NCBI RefSeq assembly: GCF_014648915.1
Contig: NZ_BMSA01000002.1
Coordinates: 558,001-622,000 of the forward strand
Source: Streptomyces phaeofaciens
Lineage (GTDB): Bacteria; Actinomycetota; Actinomycetes; Streptomycetales; Streptomycetaceae
DNA: 64,000 nt
Direction: 5' to 3'
Shown in pieces: positions 52,601 to 62,062 of the stretch (its first letter is position 1; the number at the start of each line of letters is the position of its first letter). The translations under genes and the position numbers were made by a program. The notes beneath the pieces are model-generated. The model did no database searches. It was given only the letters and a program-made list of their open reading frames with translations, and was not told the origin of the DNA.

Positions 52601-53509
52601 TCAGAGCACCTTCTTGTCGGTCGTGCTGTCGGCCGGGATGTCGCGGGAGCCGTCCTCCGGGCCGGAAGGGGCATTGTCTCCTGTGCCGAAGGCCGGTCCG
52701 TCCTCCGTCGCGGGCCGGCGCAGCAGGGCTATCGAGCCGGAGACCGTCGTGGCCTTCAGCCGGCCGTTGCCCGCGCCGAGGCGGCCGGTGATCCGCTTGG
52801 CGCCCCACTGGCCGCTGACCCGGAGGTCCTCGAAGGCGTTGGAGACCGAACCGCTCGCCGTGTTCGCCTCCACGTGCGCGTCCGCCGGGTGGGGGAGGCG
52901 GATGGCGATCTCGCCGGAGACGCTGGCGAGCGAGATGTCCGTGGGCCCGCTCGTGGGGTCCAGGTCGACGACCATCGAGCCGCTCACCGAGTCGGCCCTG
53001 ACGGAGGAGCCGGCCTCCACGACCGTGAGGTCCCCGGAGACGGAGTTGAAGCGCAGGTCGCCGGTGAGGGCCTGGGCGTCCACGCTCCCCGACACCGTGT
53101 CCGCGCGGACCGGGCCCGCGAGGCCCACCAGGGTGGTGTCACCGGAGACGCCCTTGACCTCGGTGGGTCCGTCGATCCCGGACACCGTCGCGCCGGCGCT
53201 CACCACGCCCACCTCCACGCGGGTGCCCGCCGGCACGGCCAGGGAGACCACGGCGCTGCGCCGCCAACCCTTGCGGTCCAGCCACTTGAGGAAGCCCTTC
53301 CAGGGCAGGTCCTCGTAGGCCACCGTCAGGATGCCGTCCCGCCGGCTCACCAGCAGGGGTGGTCCCTCGATCCGGGACACCTCCAGTCGGGCGGGTCCTC
53401 CCTCGGTGCCCACGACGTTCACCGTGCCGTTCACCAGGCGCACGTGCAGGTCGCTCACCGGCTCGTCGAAGGAAAGCTTCCTGGGCTCGGCGACGGACCA
53501 CTCGGACAT
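52601..53509 (-). CDS. DUF4097 beta-helical (adhesin-like) protein
   Basis: 302 aa with many short repeats of the type VSGSVDAQALTGDLRFNSVS and VSGEIAIRLP, forming a right-handed beta-solenoid predicted for DUF4097. No signal peptide or membrane helix, so it is cytoplasmic or surface-associated by partner. DUF4097/PadR pairs are common and often tied to envelope stress or drug sensing, but no function is proven. First gene of the operon. Confidence 0.85.
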   Translation of the reverse strand: MSEWSVAEPRKLSFDEPVSDLHVRLVNGTVNVVGTEGGPARLEVSRIEGPPLLVSRRDGILTVAYEDLPWKGFLKWLDRKGWRRSAVVSLAVPAGTRVEVGVVSAGATVSGIDGPTEVKGVSGDTTLVGLAGPVRADTVSGSVDAQALTGDLRFNSVSGDLTVVEAGSSVRADSVSGSMVVDLDPTSGPTDISLASVSGEIAIRLPHPADAHVEANTASGSVSNAFEDLRVSGQWGAKRITGRLGAGNGRLKATTVSGSIALLRRPATEDGPAFGTGDNAPSGPEDGSRDIPADSTTDKKVL

Positions 53510-53562
53510 GGTGCTGACCTCCTCGGTGCGACGGCAACGCGCCATATCGCGTCTTCCGCTAT

Positions 53563-53578
53563 TCACGATATATCGCGA
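53563..53578. promoter_or_regulatory. PadR-type operator upstream of DUF4097-padR
   Basis: TCACGATATATCGCGA, a 16-bp palindrome with one mismatch, AT-rich in its centre and standing out from the GC background. A partial second copy (CATATCGCG, 53543-53551) lies nearer the gene. The position suits autoregulation by the PadR protein. Confidence 0.65.
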
Positions 53579-53640
53579 CCTCGGGAAGTCAAGACACCCG
53601 TTCGGGTGATCACCGGCACTCGCGGGAGCGCGGATCGTCC

Positions 53641-53646
53641 TAGCGT
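53641..53646 (+). promoter_or_regulatory. -10 box of leaderless hypothetical gene
   Basis: TAGCGT, six bases (GGGGAC), then ATG at 53653. Confidence 0.5.
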
Positions 53647-53652
53647 GGGGAC

Positions 53653-54486
53653 ATGCCGACGGAAGACACCGCCCCCGGCGCCCTGCTCCTGTGCCGGGCC
53701 GACCCCGACTCCGTCGCCCCCGCGGCCCACCTTCTGCGCGCCCGCATGCTGCTCACCGGCGCCGGCGACGACTGGAGCGTCCTGGTGCCCGAGGGCGCGC
53801 CGTGGCTGCGCGGCGACGACCCCGTCGACGAGGTCCTCACCGGCTGGGCGACCGCCCTGGCCGTCGGCGCGCCCTGGCCCGTCCTCGCACTGTGGTGGGA
53901 CGCCGACCGGGCCGGCCTCGCCCTCGCGTCCGGCTTCCGTCGCCCCGTCGGCTACACCTGGCTCGCCGACGGCACCCCGGACGGCGAGGACGAGGCCCTG
54001 CACACCTTCGCCGGCCGCCTCGGCCTCGACCCCGTCCTCGACGTCCAGGACCTGGAGCGGCTGACCCGTGCGGACGCCGAGGCCGATGCCCACGCGCGCG
54101 TGCGGGCGCTGCTCGCCGTGCTCACCCGCGCGGGGCTCGTCCTCCCCGCCGGACTGGCCCCCGGCCTCCCCGCGGACCGTCTCGGCCGGGCCGCCCGCGC
54201 GCGGGCCGACGTCCGGCGGATCGAATGGCCGGGCTGGCGCGAGACGGTCCGCACGGAACTCGACGCCGTGGAGAGCGTCGTCGAGAACAGCCCCCTGGGC
54301 CCCTGGCTGCCCTGGTCCGGCACGCCCCGCGCACACGCCCTCGCCCTGGCCCAGGTGACGGCCGGCCTCCCCGTCACCGCCTGGGGCCTGCGGCGGCGCA
54401 GCACCGGCTGGATCGCCGCGGGCGCCCTGCTCCTGGCCCACGGCCTCCTGGGCCTGGCGTACGACCTGGGGCGCCCACGCGACTGA
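53653..54486 (+). CDS. Conserved hypothetical protein
   Basis: 277 aa, soluble for most of its length (LLLCRADPDSVAPAAHLLRA onward), with a weakly hydrophobic C-terminal stretch (WIAAGALLLAHGLLGLAYDL) that could be a membrane helix. No domain recognised. The coding pattern is clear and the leaderless start is consistent. No operon partner. Confidence 0.75.
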   Translation: MPTEDTAPGALLLCRADPDSVAPAAHLLRARMLLTGAGDDWSVLVPEGAPWLRGDDPVDEVLTGWATALAVGAPWPVLALWWDADRAGLALASGFRRPVGYTWLADGTPDGEDEALHTFAGRLGLDPVLDVQDLERLTRADAEADAHARVRALLAVLTRAGLVLPAGLAPGLPADRLGRAARARADVRRIEWPGWRETVRTELDAVESVVENSPLGPWLPWSGTPRAHALALAQVTAGLPVTAWGLRRRSTGWIAAGALLLAHGLLGLAYDLGRPRD

Positions 54487-54489
54487 CGA

Positions 54490-54730
54490 CGGCACCCCGT
54501 CGCAGCACCCGGCACCCGGCTCCAGCCCCAACACCCGGCCTCGGCACCCGGCGCCCGGCCCCGGCCTCAGCACCCGGCCTCGACATCCGGCGCTGGCCTC
54601 GGCACCCAGCCCCAGCACCCGGCCTCGGCACCTGGCGCCCGGCGCCAGCCCCGGCACCCAGCCCCCCGGCCCCGGCCTCAGAACCCGTCCCCAGCCCCAG
54701 CCCCCAGCCCCCACCCGACGCACCCCACCC
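54490..54730. repeat. C-rich CGGCACCC degenerate repeat
   Basis: Between the hypothetical gene and DUF6104 (54487-54803), short units such as CGGCACCCGGC, CGGCACCCAGCCC and CCCCGGCCTCAG recur irregularly. C-rich on the plus strand. Similar in flavour to the 38.9 kb repeat, sharing CCGGCACCC, but the unit differs. No gene. Confidence 0.6.
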
Positions 54731-54765
54731 CCCCGAGAACGCCGCCTCCCCCTCGTACACACGAA

Positions 54766-54789
54766 AGGGGCGCCCTAAGGGGCGCCCCT
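54766..54789. terminator. Bidirectional terminator
   Basis: A 10-bp stem (AGGGGCGCCC and complement) with a 4-base loop, between convergent genes. Confidence 0.75.
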
Positions 54790-54803
54790 CTGCCGTTCCG
54801 GGC

Positions 54804-54983
54804 CTACTCGTCGTCGTCCTCGTCCAGCCGGGCCAGCCAGGTGGCCAGTCGTTCCACGGGGACCTCGAAGTCCGGGTTGAGGTCGACGAACGTCCTCAGC
54901 TGTTCGGCGAGCCACTCGAAGGAGACCTCCTCCTCGCCGCGCCGCTTCTCCAGCTCTTCGATGCCACGGTCCGTGAAGTACAT
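54804..54983 (-). CDS. DUF6104 small acidic protein
   Basis: 59 aa, highly conserved in streptomycetes from memory: MYFTDRGIEELEKRRGEEEV, a helical middle and an acidic tail ARLDEDDDE. Function unknown. A TATCCT -10 (54996-54991) seven bases before the ATG suggests a leaderless transcript, placed between the kgd terminator and the start. Confidence 0.85.
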   Translation of the reverse strand: MYFTDRGIEELEKRRGEEEVSFEWLAEQLRTFVDLNPDFEVPVERLATWLARLDEDDDE

Positions 54984-55007
54984 GAGGTCCAGGATAAGTG
55001 TGCGAAA

Positions 55008-55049
55008 CGGCCGGGCCGCACCCCCCGGAAAGGGGGTGCGGCCCGGCCG
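55008..55049 (-). terminator. Strong terminator of kgd
   Basis: A perfect 18-bp stem (CGGCCGGGCCGCACCCCC and complement) with a 6-base loop just after the kgd stop. Confidence 0.9.
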
Positions 55050-55074
55050 CGCAGGCACTGCCGCGAGAGCGGGA

Positions 55075-58000
55075 TCAGGCCTCGAACACCTCACGCACCA
55101 GCTGCTCCTGCTCGGCCTGGTGGCGCTTGGCGGAGCCGACGGCCGGGGACGAGCCGTGCGGGCGCGAGATGCGCCGCAGCCGCTCGCCGTGCGGGACGTC
55201 GGCGCCGACCGCCAGGTCCAGGTGGTCGATCAGGTTCAGGGCGATGAACGGCCAGGCACCCTGGTTGGCCGGCTCCTCCTGGACCCACAGGTACTTCTCG
55301 GCGTTCGGGAACTTGTTGACCTCGGCCTGGACCTCGGCACCCGGCAGCGGGTACAGCCGCTCGAGGCGGATGATCGCCGTGTCCGTGACCCCGCGCTTCT
55401 GCCGCTCGGCGTCCAGGTCGTAGTAGACCTTGCCGGTGCAGAAGACGACCTTCTTGACCGCGTTCGGGTCGACCGAGGCGTCGCCGATGACCGGGCGGAA
55501 CTGGCCCGTGGTGAACTCCTCCGCCTTCGACGCGGCGGCCTTCAGACGCAGCATCGACTTCGGGGTGAAGACGACCAGCGGCTTGTGGTGCGGGTTGTGC
55601 ACCTGCCACCGCAGGAGGTGGAAGTAGTTCGACGGGAGCGTGGGCATGGCCACCGTCATGTTGTTCTGGGCGCAGAGCTGGAGGAACCGCTCGACACGGG
55701 CCGAGGAGTGGTCCGGGCCCTGGCCCTCGTAGCCGTGGGGGAGGAGCAGCGTGACACCGCTCGTCTGGCCCCACTTCTGCTCGGCCGCCGAGATGTACTC
55801 GTCGACCACCGTCTGCGCGCCGTTGACGAAGTCGCCGAACTGCGCCTCCCACATCACGAGCGCGTCGGGGCGGGCCAGCGAGTAGCCGTACTCGAAGCCC
55901 ATGACCGCGTACTCGGACAGCAGGGAGTTGTAGACGTTGTAGCGCGCCTGGTCCTCGGCGAGGTACTGGAGCGGCGTGTGCTCCTCGCCCGTCTCACGGT
56001 CGATGAGGACCGCGTGACGCTGGCCGAAGGTGCCCCGCTGGGAGTCCTGGCCGGACAGCCGGACCGGCGTGCCCTCCAGCAGGAGGGAGCCGACGGCGAG
56101 GGTCTCGCCCATGCCCCAGTCGATCGTGCCGTCCTCGACCATCGTCGCCCGGCGCTGCAGCTGCGGCAGCAGACGCGGGTGCACGTGGAAGTAGTCGGGG
56201 ATGTTGACCTGGGACTCGGCGATCCGCTTCACGGTCTCCGTGGAGATCGCGGTGTTCACGGCGACCGGGAACTCCGCGTGCGGGTCGGAGACCGCGCCCG
56301 TGGCCGGCTGCGAGGTGATGGCCTCGCGGACCTCCGTGAAGACCTTCTCCAGCTGGCCCTGGTAGTCCTGGAGGGCCTGCTCCGCCTCTTCCAGGGTGAT
56401 GTCGCCGCGACCGATCAGGGACTCGGTGTAGAGCTTGCGCACCGAGCGCTTCTTGTCGATCAGGTCGTACATCAGCGGCTGGGTGAAGGCCGGGTTGTCC
56501 GACTCGTTGTGACCGCGACGGCGGTAGCAGATGAGGTCGATCACGACGTCCTTGTTGAACGCCTGGCGGAACTCGAAGGCCAGACGGGCAACCCGGACGA
56601 CGGCCTCGGGGTCGTCGCCGTTCACGTGGAAGATCGGGGCCTCGATCATGCGCGCCACGTCGGTGGCGTACATCGAGGAACGCGACGACTCGGGAGCCGC
56701 CGTGAAGCCGACCTGGTTGTTGATGACGATGTGGACCGTGCCGCCCGTGCGGTAACCGCGCAGCTGCGACATGTTCAGGGTCTCGGCCACCACGCCCTGG
56801 CCCGCGAAGGCCGCGTCGCCGTGCAGGGCCACCGGCAGGACGGTGAAGTCCGTGCCGCCCTTGTTGATGATGTCCTGCTTGGCGCGGGCGATGCCCTCGA
56901 TGACCGGGTCGACCGTCTCCAGGTGGGACGGGTTGGCGGCCAGCGAGACCTTGATCTGCTCGCCGTCCAGGCCGGTGAAGGTGCCCTCGGCGCCCAGGTG
57001 GTACTTCACGTCGCCGGAGCCGTGCATCGACTTCGGGTCGAGGTTGCCCTCGAACTCGCGGAAGATCTGCGCGTACGACTTGCCGACGATGTTGGCGAGG
57101 ACGTTCAGCCGGCCGCGGTGGGCCATGCCGATGACGACCTCGTCGAGGCGGGACTCGGCGGCGCTGTCGATGACCGCGTCGAGCAGCGGGATGACGGACT
57201 CGCCGCCCTCCAGGGAGAACCGCTTCTGGCCGACGTACTTCGTCTGGAGGAAGGTCTCGAAGGCCTCCGCCGCGTTCAGCCGGCGCAGGATGCGCAGCTG
57301 CTCCTCACGCTCCGGCTTGGTGTGCGGGCGCTCGATGCGGTCCTGGATCCACTTGCGCTGCTTGGGGTCCTGGATGTGCATGAACTCGACGCCGGTGGTG
57401 CGGCAGTACGAGTCGCGCAGCACGCCGAGGATGTCGCGCAGCTTCATCAGGGACTTGCCGGCGAAGCCGCCGACGGCGAACTCGCGCTCCAGGTCCCACA
57501 GGGTGAGGCCGTGCTCGGTGATGTCCAGGTCGGGGTGCTTGCGCTGGCGGTACTCCAGCGGGTCGGTGTCGGCCATGACGTGGCCGCGGACCCGGTAGGA
57601 GTGGATCAGCTCGAAGACCCGCGCGGCCTTGGTGACGTCGTCGTCGTGCGAGGCGTCGATGTCCTTGAGCCAGCGGACCGGCTCGTACGGAATGCGCAGG
57701 GCCTCGAAGATCTCGTCGTAGAAGCCCTTCTCGCCGAGCAGGTAGTTCGCGACGACGCGCAGGAACTCGCCCGAGGCGGCGCCCTGGATGACCCGGTGGT
57801 CGTAGGTCGACGTGAGCGTCATGACCTTGGCGATGCCGAGCTTGTTCAGGGTGTCCTGGGAGGTGCCCTGGAACTCCGCCGGGTAGTCCATGGAGCCGAC
57901 GCCCATGATGACCGACTGTCCGGGCATCAGACGCGGCACGGAGTGGACGGTGCCGAGGCCGCCGGGGTTGGTCAGGGAGACGGTGACACCGGTGAAGTCG

Positions 58001-58893
58001 GCCATCGTCAGCTTGCCGTCGCGGGCGCGGCGGACGATGTCCTCGTAGGCCTGCCAGAACTCGAAGAAGTTCAGCGTCTCGGCCTTCTTGATGCCGGCGA
58101 CGACGAGCTGGCGGTCGCCGTTGGGCTTCACCAGGTCGATGGCCAGGCCGAAGTTGACGTGCGGCGGCTTGACGAGGGTGGGCTTCCCGTCCTTCTCCGC
58201 GTAGTGCCAGTTCATCGACGGCATGGCCTTGATGGCCTGCACCATCGCGAAGCCGATCAGGTGCGTGAAGGAGATCTTCCCGCCCCGGGCGCGCTTGAGG
58301 TGGTTGTTGATGACGATGCGGTTGTCGAACAGCAGCTTCACCGGGACCGCGCGCACGGACGTGGCCGTGGGCAGTTCCAGCGAGGCGTTCATGTTCTTGG
58401 CGACCGCGGCGGCCGGGCCGCGCAGCGTGACCAGCTCCGGGCCCTCCGGCGAGGCCGGTGCCTCGGCGGCGGGCGCGGCCTTCGCGGCGGCCGGCTTGGG
58501 GGCCGCGGCGGGCTTCGCCGGAGCCGGGGCCGGAGCGGCGGCGGCCGGGGCGGCCGGGGCCGGAGCGACCGGGGCCGGGGCGGCGGCCGCGGGCTGCGGC
58601 GCGGCGGCGGCCGGCGCGGGAGCCGGTGCGGCGGGAGCCGGGGGCGTGGTGGTGGTCCCTGCGGCCCCCGCGGCCGCAGTACCCGCCGGAGCCGGGGCGG
58701 AGGCCGCGCCCGGCTTGTAGTCGGCGAAGAAGTCCCACCAGGCACGGTCTACCGAATTCGGGTCCTGGAGGTACTGCTGATAGATCTCGTCGACGAGCCA
58801 CTCGTTCGGTCCGAACGCGGCAGCGGGATTCTTGCCCGCTTGGTCTGCGTCGGTCGAGATGCTCGATGCGTTACTGGGGGACTGTGGCGACAC
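55075..58893 (-). CDS. kgd: Multifunctional 2-oxoglutarate dehydrogenase/decarboxylase (E1-E2 fusion)
   Basis: 1272 aa TCA-cycle enzyme. N-terminus with E1 docking ([20 protein letters not shown]), an Ala/Pro linker (about residues 55-130), an E2-type succinyltransferase core ([20 protein letters not shown], catalytic region [14 protein letters not shown]), then the ThDP-dependent E1o part ([34 protein letters not shown]). As in mycobacteria, the fusion works with shared E2/E3 and can be inhibited by a GarA-type protein. It has no lipoyl domain of its own. The GTG at 58893 was chosen; an in-frame GTG nine codons upstream (58920) is possible. Confidence 0.94.
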   Translation of the reverse strand: MSPQSPSNASSISTDADQAGKNPAAAFGPNEWLVDEIYQQYLQDPNSVDRAWWDFFADYKPGAASAPAPAGTAAAGAAGTTTTPPAPAAPAPAPAAAAPQPAAAAPAPVAPAPAAPAAAAPAPAPAKPAAAPKPAAAKAAPAAEAPASPEGPELVTLRGPAAAVAKNMNASLELPTATSVRAVPVKLLFDNRIVINNHLKRARGGKISFTHLIGFAMVQAIKAMPSMNWHYAEKDGKPTLVKPPHVNFGLAIDLVKPNGDRQLVVAGIKKAETLNFFEFWQAYEDIVRRARDGKLTMADFTGVTVSLTNPGGLGTVHSVPRLMPGQSVIMGVGSMDYPAEFQGTSQDTLNKLGIAKVMTLTSTYDHRVIQGAASGEFLRVVANYLLGEKGFYDEIFEALRIPYEPVRWLKDIDASHDDDVTKAARVFELIHSYRVRGHVMADTDPLEYRQRKHPDLDITEHGLTLWDLEREFAVGGFAGKSLMKLRDILGVLRDSYCRTTGVEFMHIQDPKQRKWIQDRIERPHTKPEREEQLRILRRLNAAEAFETFLQTKYVGQKRFSLEGGESVIPLLDAVIDSAAESRLDEVVIGMAHRGRLNVLANIVGKSYAQIFREFEGNLDPKSMHGSGDVKYHLGAEGTFTGLDGEQIKVSLAANPSHLETVDPVIEGIARAKQDIINKGGTDFTVLPVALHGDAAFAGQGVVAETLNMSQLRGYRTGGTVHIVINNQVGFTAAPESSRSSMYATDVARMIEAPIFHVNGDDPEAVVRVARLAFEFRQAFNKDVVIDLICYRRRGHNESDNPAFTQPLMYDLIDKKRSVRKLYTESLIGRGDITLEEAEQALQDYQGQLEKVFTEVREAITSQPATGAVSDPHAEFPVAVNTAISTETVKRIAESQVNIPDYFHVHPRLLPQLQRRATMVEDGTIDWGMGETLAVGSLLLEGTPVRLSGQDSQRGTFGQRHAVLIDRETGEEHTPLQYLAEDQARYNVYNSLLSEYAVMGFEYGYSLARPDALVMWEAQFGDFVNGAQTVVDEYISAAEQKWGQTSGVTLLLPHGYEGQGPDHSSARVERFLQLCAQNNMTVAMPTLPSNYFHLLRWQVHNPHHKPLVVFTPKSMLRLKAAASKAEEFTTGQFRPVIGDASVDPNAVKKVVFCTGKVYYDLDAERQKRGVTDTAIIRLERLYPLPGAEVQAEVNKFPNAEKYLWVQEEPANQGAWPFIALNLIDHLDLAVGADVPHGERLRRISRPHGSSPAVGSAKRHQAEQEQLVREVFEA

Positions 58894-59084
58894 GGCGGCA
58901 ACCGCCCTCTTCCGCTTCACAAGGTGATGGACAGCGGGAATAAAGGCTACGCCTCCAAGAGCACGAAGGTCAGGCCGAGCCGGTCCATCGTCGCGTAAGT
59001 CACACCGGAGAGCGTGTTTCGGGGCTGGAAATGGCGGGAAACAAGCGCGGTTGCGCTGCGAAAAGGGTGCGTTGATGCAGGTCG

Positions 59085-59101
59085 CGCACGCTGAGCGTGC
59101 G
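59085..59101. promoter_or_regulatory. Palindrome upstream of kgd
   Basis: CGCACGCT-G-AGCGTGCG, 8-bp perfect arms, about 190 bp before the kgd start in a 302-base gap (58894-59195) with no gene. Possible operator or the end of the two-component operon; ambiguous. Confidence 0.35.
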
Positions 59102-59195
59102 GACCCGAGCCGACCTGCGACGGTCCTCTGCCTGATCACACGTGTCCGACTGCGCGGACGCCGGTGGATCTTGTGGCTCCGGTTCGAACTTTACG

Positions 59196-60299
59196 TCAAC
59201 TTGGAAGAGAAGGCTCTCCCGGAAGAGTGACAAGAATCCGGCAACCCCGCTGAGATTCGGCCACTCCTATCCGGCCTCCGTGCAGATCGACCGCCCAGCG
59301 GGCGATCGCCAGCCCCAGCCCCGTACCGCCGTCGCTGCCCGGACCGTGCGGCCGGCGGACGGATCCCCGGTTGAACCGCTCGAAGACGCGGTGCCACTCC
59401 GAGCGCGGAATGCCGGGCCCCTCGTCCAGGACCTCCAGCTCCAGCGACTCTGGCAGCGGGCCGCGTCGCGCCTTCACCGTCACCCGCCCGTGCGGCGGAC
59501 TGTGCTTGACCGCGTTGTCGATCAGGTTGGCGACGACCTGGTGGATGCGCTCCGGGTCCGCGTGCGCGGTCAGCTCCGGCGGGGACACGTCCAGGTGGAG
59601 ATGCACGTCCGTCCGGGTGTGGTTGCCGCCCGAGCCCATGGTCGCCCGCGCCGAGGCGACCATGTTGGCCTCCTTGAGCACGCCGGACAGGTACGGCCAC
59701 ACCTCGAAACGCCGTCTGCGCAGCGGTACGACGCCGTTGTCCAGCCGGGACAGGTCCAGCAGGGTCTCCACCAGCCGGCCGAGCCGCTCGGTCTGTTTCA
59801 GGGCCGTGCGCATCGTCTCGGGATCCGCCTCGGCGATGCCGTCGACCACGTTCTCCAGCACGGCCCGCAGCCCGGCGATCGGGGTGCGCAGCTCGTGCGA
59901 GACGTTCGCCACCAGCTCCTTGCGCTGCCGGTCCTGCGCCTCCAGCTCGTCCGCCATGACGTTGATCGTCTGGGCGAGGTCGCCCAGCTCGTCACGGCGG
60001 TTCTCCCGCACCCGGCGGGTGTAGTCGCCCCGCGAGATGGAGCGGGCGACCGTGTTCATCTCGTCCAGCGGCGCGGTGAGCGAATGCGCCACGAACTGCG
60101 TAATGAGCAGTGTGGCGATCATCGAGAAGACCGTGATGAAGCGCAGTTCCGTCTTGGTGTGCACGGCGATCACCGAGAGGCCGGTGGTGATCAGCACCGA
60201 GACGACGACCAGTGCGCCCAGCTTGGTCTTGATCGAGAACGGGCGCACTCTGCCCCAGGGCTCCTCCCCGGGGTCTCTCGGACCGTCCGCGCCGCTCAT
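59196..60299 (-). CDS. Sensor histidine kinase
   Basis: 367 aa. Two close membrane helices (LGALVVVSVLITTGLSVIAV and FITVFSMIATLLITQFVAHS) with almost no extracytoplasmic loop, then HAMP, the H-box NVSHELRTPIAGLR, N-box NLIDNAVKHSP and G-boxes DEGPGIP, GGTGLGLAIA. With so short an outer loop it probably senses within the membrane. Overlaps the response regulator stop (ATGA). Partner and promoter are unnamed. Confidence 0.9.
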   Translation of the reverse strand: MSGADGPRDPGEEPWGRVRPFSIKTKLGALVVVSVLITTGLSVIAVHTKTELRFITVFSMIATLLITQFVAHSLTAPLDEMNTVARSISRGDYTRRVRENRRDELGDLAQTINVMADELEAQDRQRKELVANVSHELRTPIAGLRAVLENVVDGIAEADPETMRTALKQTERLGRLVETLLDLSRLDNGVVPLRRRRFEVWPYLSGVLKEANMVASARATMGSGGNHTRTDVHLHLDVSPPELTAHADPERIHQVVANLIDNAVKHSPPHGRVTVKARRGPLPESLELEVLDEGPGIPRSEWHRVFERFNRGSVRRPHGPGSDGGTGLGLAIARWAVDLHGGRIGVAESQRGCRILVTLPGEPSLPS

Positions 60300-61036
60300 G
60301 GCGTGGGGGTCTCCAGCGCGTAGCCCACGCCGTGCACCGTGCGGATCCGCTCGGCGCCGATCTTCCGGCGCAGCGCCTTGATGTGGCTGTCGACCGTGCG
60401 GGTGCCGGAGGCGTCCGCCCAGTCCCACACCTCGGCCAGCAGCTGCTCACGGGAGAGCACCGCGCGCGGGGTGTTGGCCAGGCAGACCAGCAGGTCGAAC
60501 TCGGTGGGCGTGAGGTGCACGTCCTCCGAGCGGACCCGCACACGGCGCTGCGCGTGGTCGATCTCCAGCTCGCCGAGCCGCAGGATGCCGCTGCGGGGAG
60601 TGGTCGCCGCGATCGCGGCCCGCTCCACCCGGCGCAGCAGCACGTGCACCCGGGCCGCCAGCTCGCGCATCGAGAACGGCTTGGTCATGTAGTCGTCGGC
60701 GCCCACGCCGAGCCCGACGAGCATGTCGGTCTCGTCGTCGCGCGCGGTGAGCATGAGCACCGGCACCGGACGGGCGGCCTGCACACGTCGGCAGACCTCC
60801 AGACCGTCGAAGCCGGGCAGCATGATGTCGAGGATCAGCAGATCGGGCTGCCAGGCCTCCGCGGTGTCGACGGCCGCCGGGCCGTCGCCCGCCGTTTGCA
60901 CGAGGAATCCCTCGGCGCGCAGGCGGGCCGCGATGGCGTCGACGATCGTCGGGTCGTCCTCGACCACCAGAACGCGACGCTGCGCGCCCTGGGTCGCCGT
61001 CGCCGTGCCGTTGTGCGCGGTGTGTGTCTGCTCCAT
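60296..61036 (-). CDS. OmpR-type response regulator
   Basis: 246 aa. Receiver with acidic pocket VVEDD, phospho-acceptor Asp in LLILDIMLPGFDG and Lys in MTKPFSMREL. The C-terminal winged helix (LTPTEFDLLVCLANTPRAVL) ends with RTVHGVGYALE. Upstream of, and translationally coupled to, its kinase. A 20-residue disordered N-terminus precedes the receiver. Confidence 0.92.
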   Translation of the reverse strand: MEQTHTAHNGTATATQGAQRRVLVVEDDPTIVDAIAARLRAEGFLVQTAGDGPAAVDTAEAWQPDLLILDIMLPGFDGLEVCRRVQAARPVPVLMLTARDDETDMLVGLGVGADDYMTKPFSMRELAARVHVLLRRVERAAIAATTPRSGILRLGELEIDHAQRRVRVRSEDVHLTPTEFDLLVCLANTPRAVLSREQLLAEVWDWADASGTRTVDSHIKALRRKIGAERIRTVHGVGYALETPTP

Positions 61037-61158
61037 CGCCCGCCCCTGAGTGTGCTTTCCGGAACCAGTGGGGTGGTCCCTTGTCTGCGCATGACTGCGG
61101 TTGACGCGTAAATGATCGGCGTCAGGCATGCAACGTACCCGGAGTCACCTCGCCATTG

Positions 61159-61836
61159 CTATCCAGGCCTGACGGCGAGGTGCACGACGTCCGGCACGCC
61201 TCGGGCAACCGGGATCTCTTCGGTACGCACCTGCTGGAACCCGGCATTCCCCAAGGTTCCCTCGAATTCCGGAGAGGGCTGCGCCGACCATACGGCGAGG
61301 ACGCCACCGGGTCTCAACACCCGGGCACAGCTTGCCAGTCCGGTGGTCGAGTAGAGGTTCCCATTGCCCTCGGTGACGGTCCAGCCAGGGCCGTTGTCGA
61401 TGTCGAGGCAGACCGCGTCGAACGTGTCGCATGTCTCATTGACGTAGTCCAGCAGGTCCGCTTCGACGATCACCGTGCGCGGATCGGCGAGAGCCGGGGC
61501 GGAGACGGCGGCCAGCGGGCCGTCCCGGTGCCAGTCGATGACGGCGCGTTCGCGCTCCACGACGGTGACGCCGCCCCAGCGGGGATCGGCCGCGGCGTGT
61601 GCGAGCGAGAATCCGACCCCGAGGCCGCCGATCAGCACCTTCGGCTCGGGACGCGCGTCGAGGGCGTCCCGGGCGGCGTCGACGAGTAACCGCTCCGAGC
61701 GGCCGTCGGACGTGTCCATCAGGAAGCAGCCGTTGGCGATGATCTGCAGCAGCTCTCCGTGCCGGCGCAGCACGACCTCGCCGTAAGGGCCTTCGCGACG
61801 GTCCAGCACTTCGGGGATGTCGTACGGGGTGGCCAT
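61159..61836 (-). CDS. Spermidine synthase-like (PABMT-type) protein
   Basis: 225 aa Rossmann protein. Motif I region KVLIGGLGVGFSLAHAAAD, acidic residue in VTVVERERAVIDW, and DTFDAVCLDIDNGPGW. It resembles the spermine/spermidine synthase and methyltransferase group. The family's catalytic Asp and substrate loop are only partly present, so the activity, aminopropyl or methyl transfer, is open. Confidence 0.75.
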   Translation of the reverse strand: MATPYDIPEVLDRREGPYGEVVLRRHGELLQIIANGCFLMDTSDGRSERLLVDAARDALDARPEPKVLIGGLGVGFSLAHAAADPRWGGVTVVERERAVIDWHRDGPLAAVSAPALADPRTVIVEADLLDYVNETCDTFDAVCLDIDNGPGWTVTEGNGNLYSTTGLASCARVLRPGGVLAVWSAQPSPEFEGTLGNAGFQQVRTEEIPVARGVPDVVHLAVRPG

Positions 61837-62062
61837 CGACCCATCGTGGCACTTCCCTGACGGAATGTTGACGGAATGGAGAGAGAGCTGGTCGGGCAGG
61901 GGTGAAGGGGCTGTGTGACGTTGACGCACCGCTGTGCGCTGTAGGTGGTGGAGCTTCCGGCGGCCTCGGAGCATCCTGTGAATCGGCGCTCGCGTGGCGT
62001 CGGTCACAGACAGGGTGCCGGTCGGGCGCGAAGGCTGGGGGAAACGGAAGGAGCCCCTCGCG

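Noticed and set aside
54841..58998. 1385-codon plus-strand frame opposite kgd
   Set aside because: It is the mirror of kgd, with composition of an antisense shadow (Val/Leu/Arg/Asp-rich, no domain). kgd has complete family motifs on the other strand.
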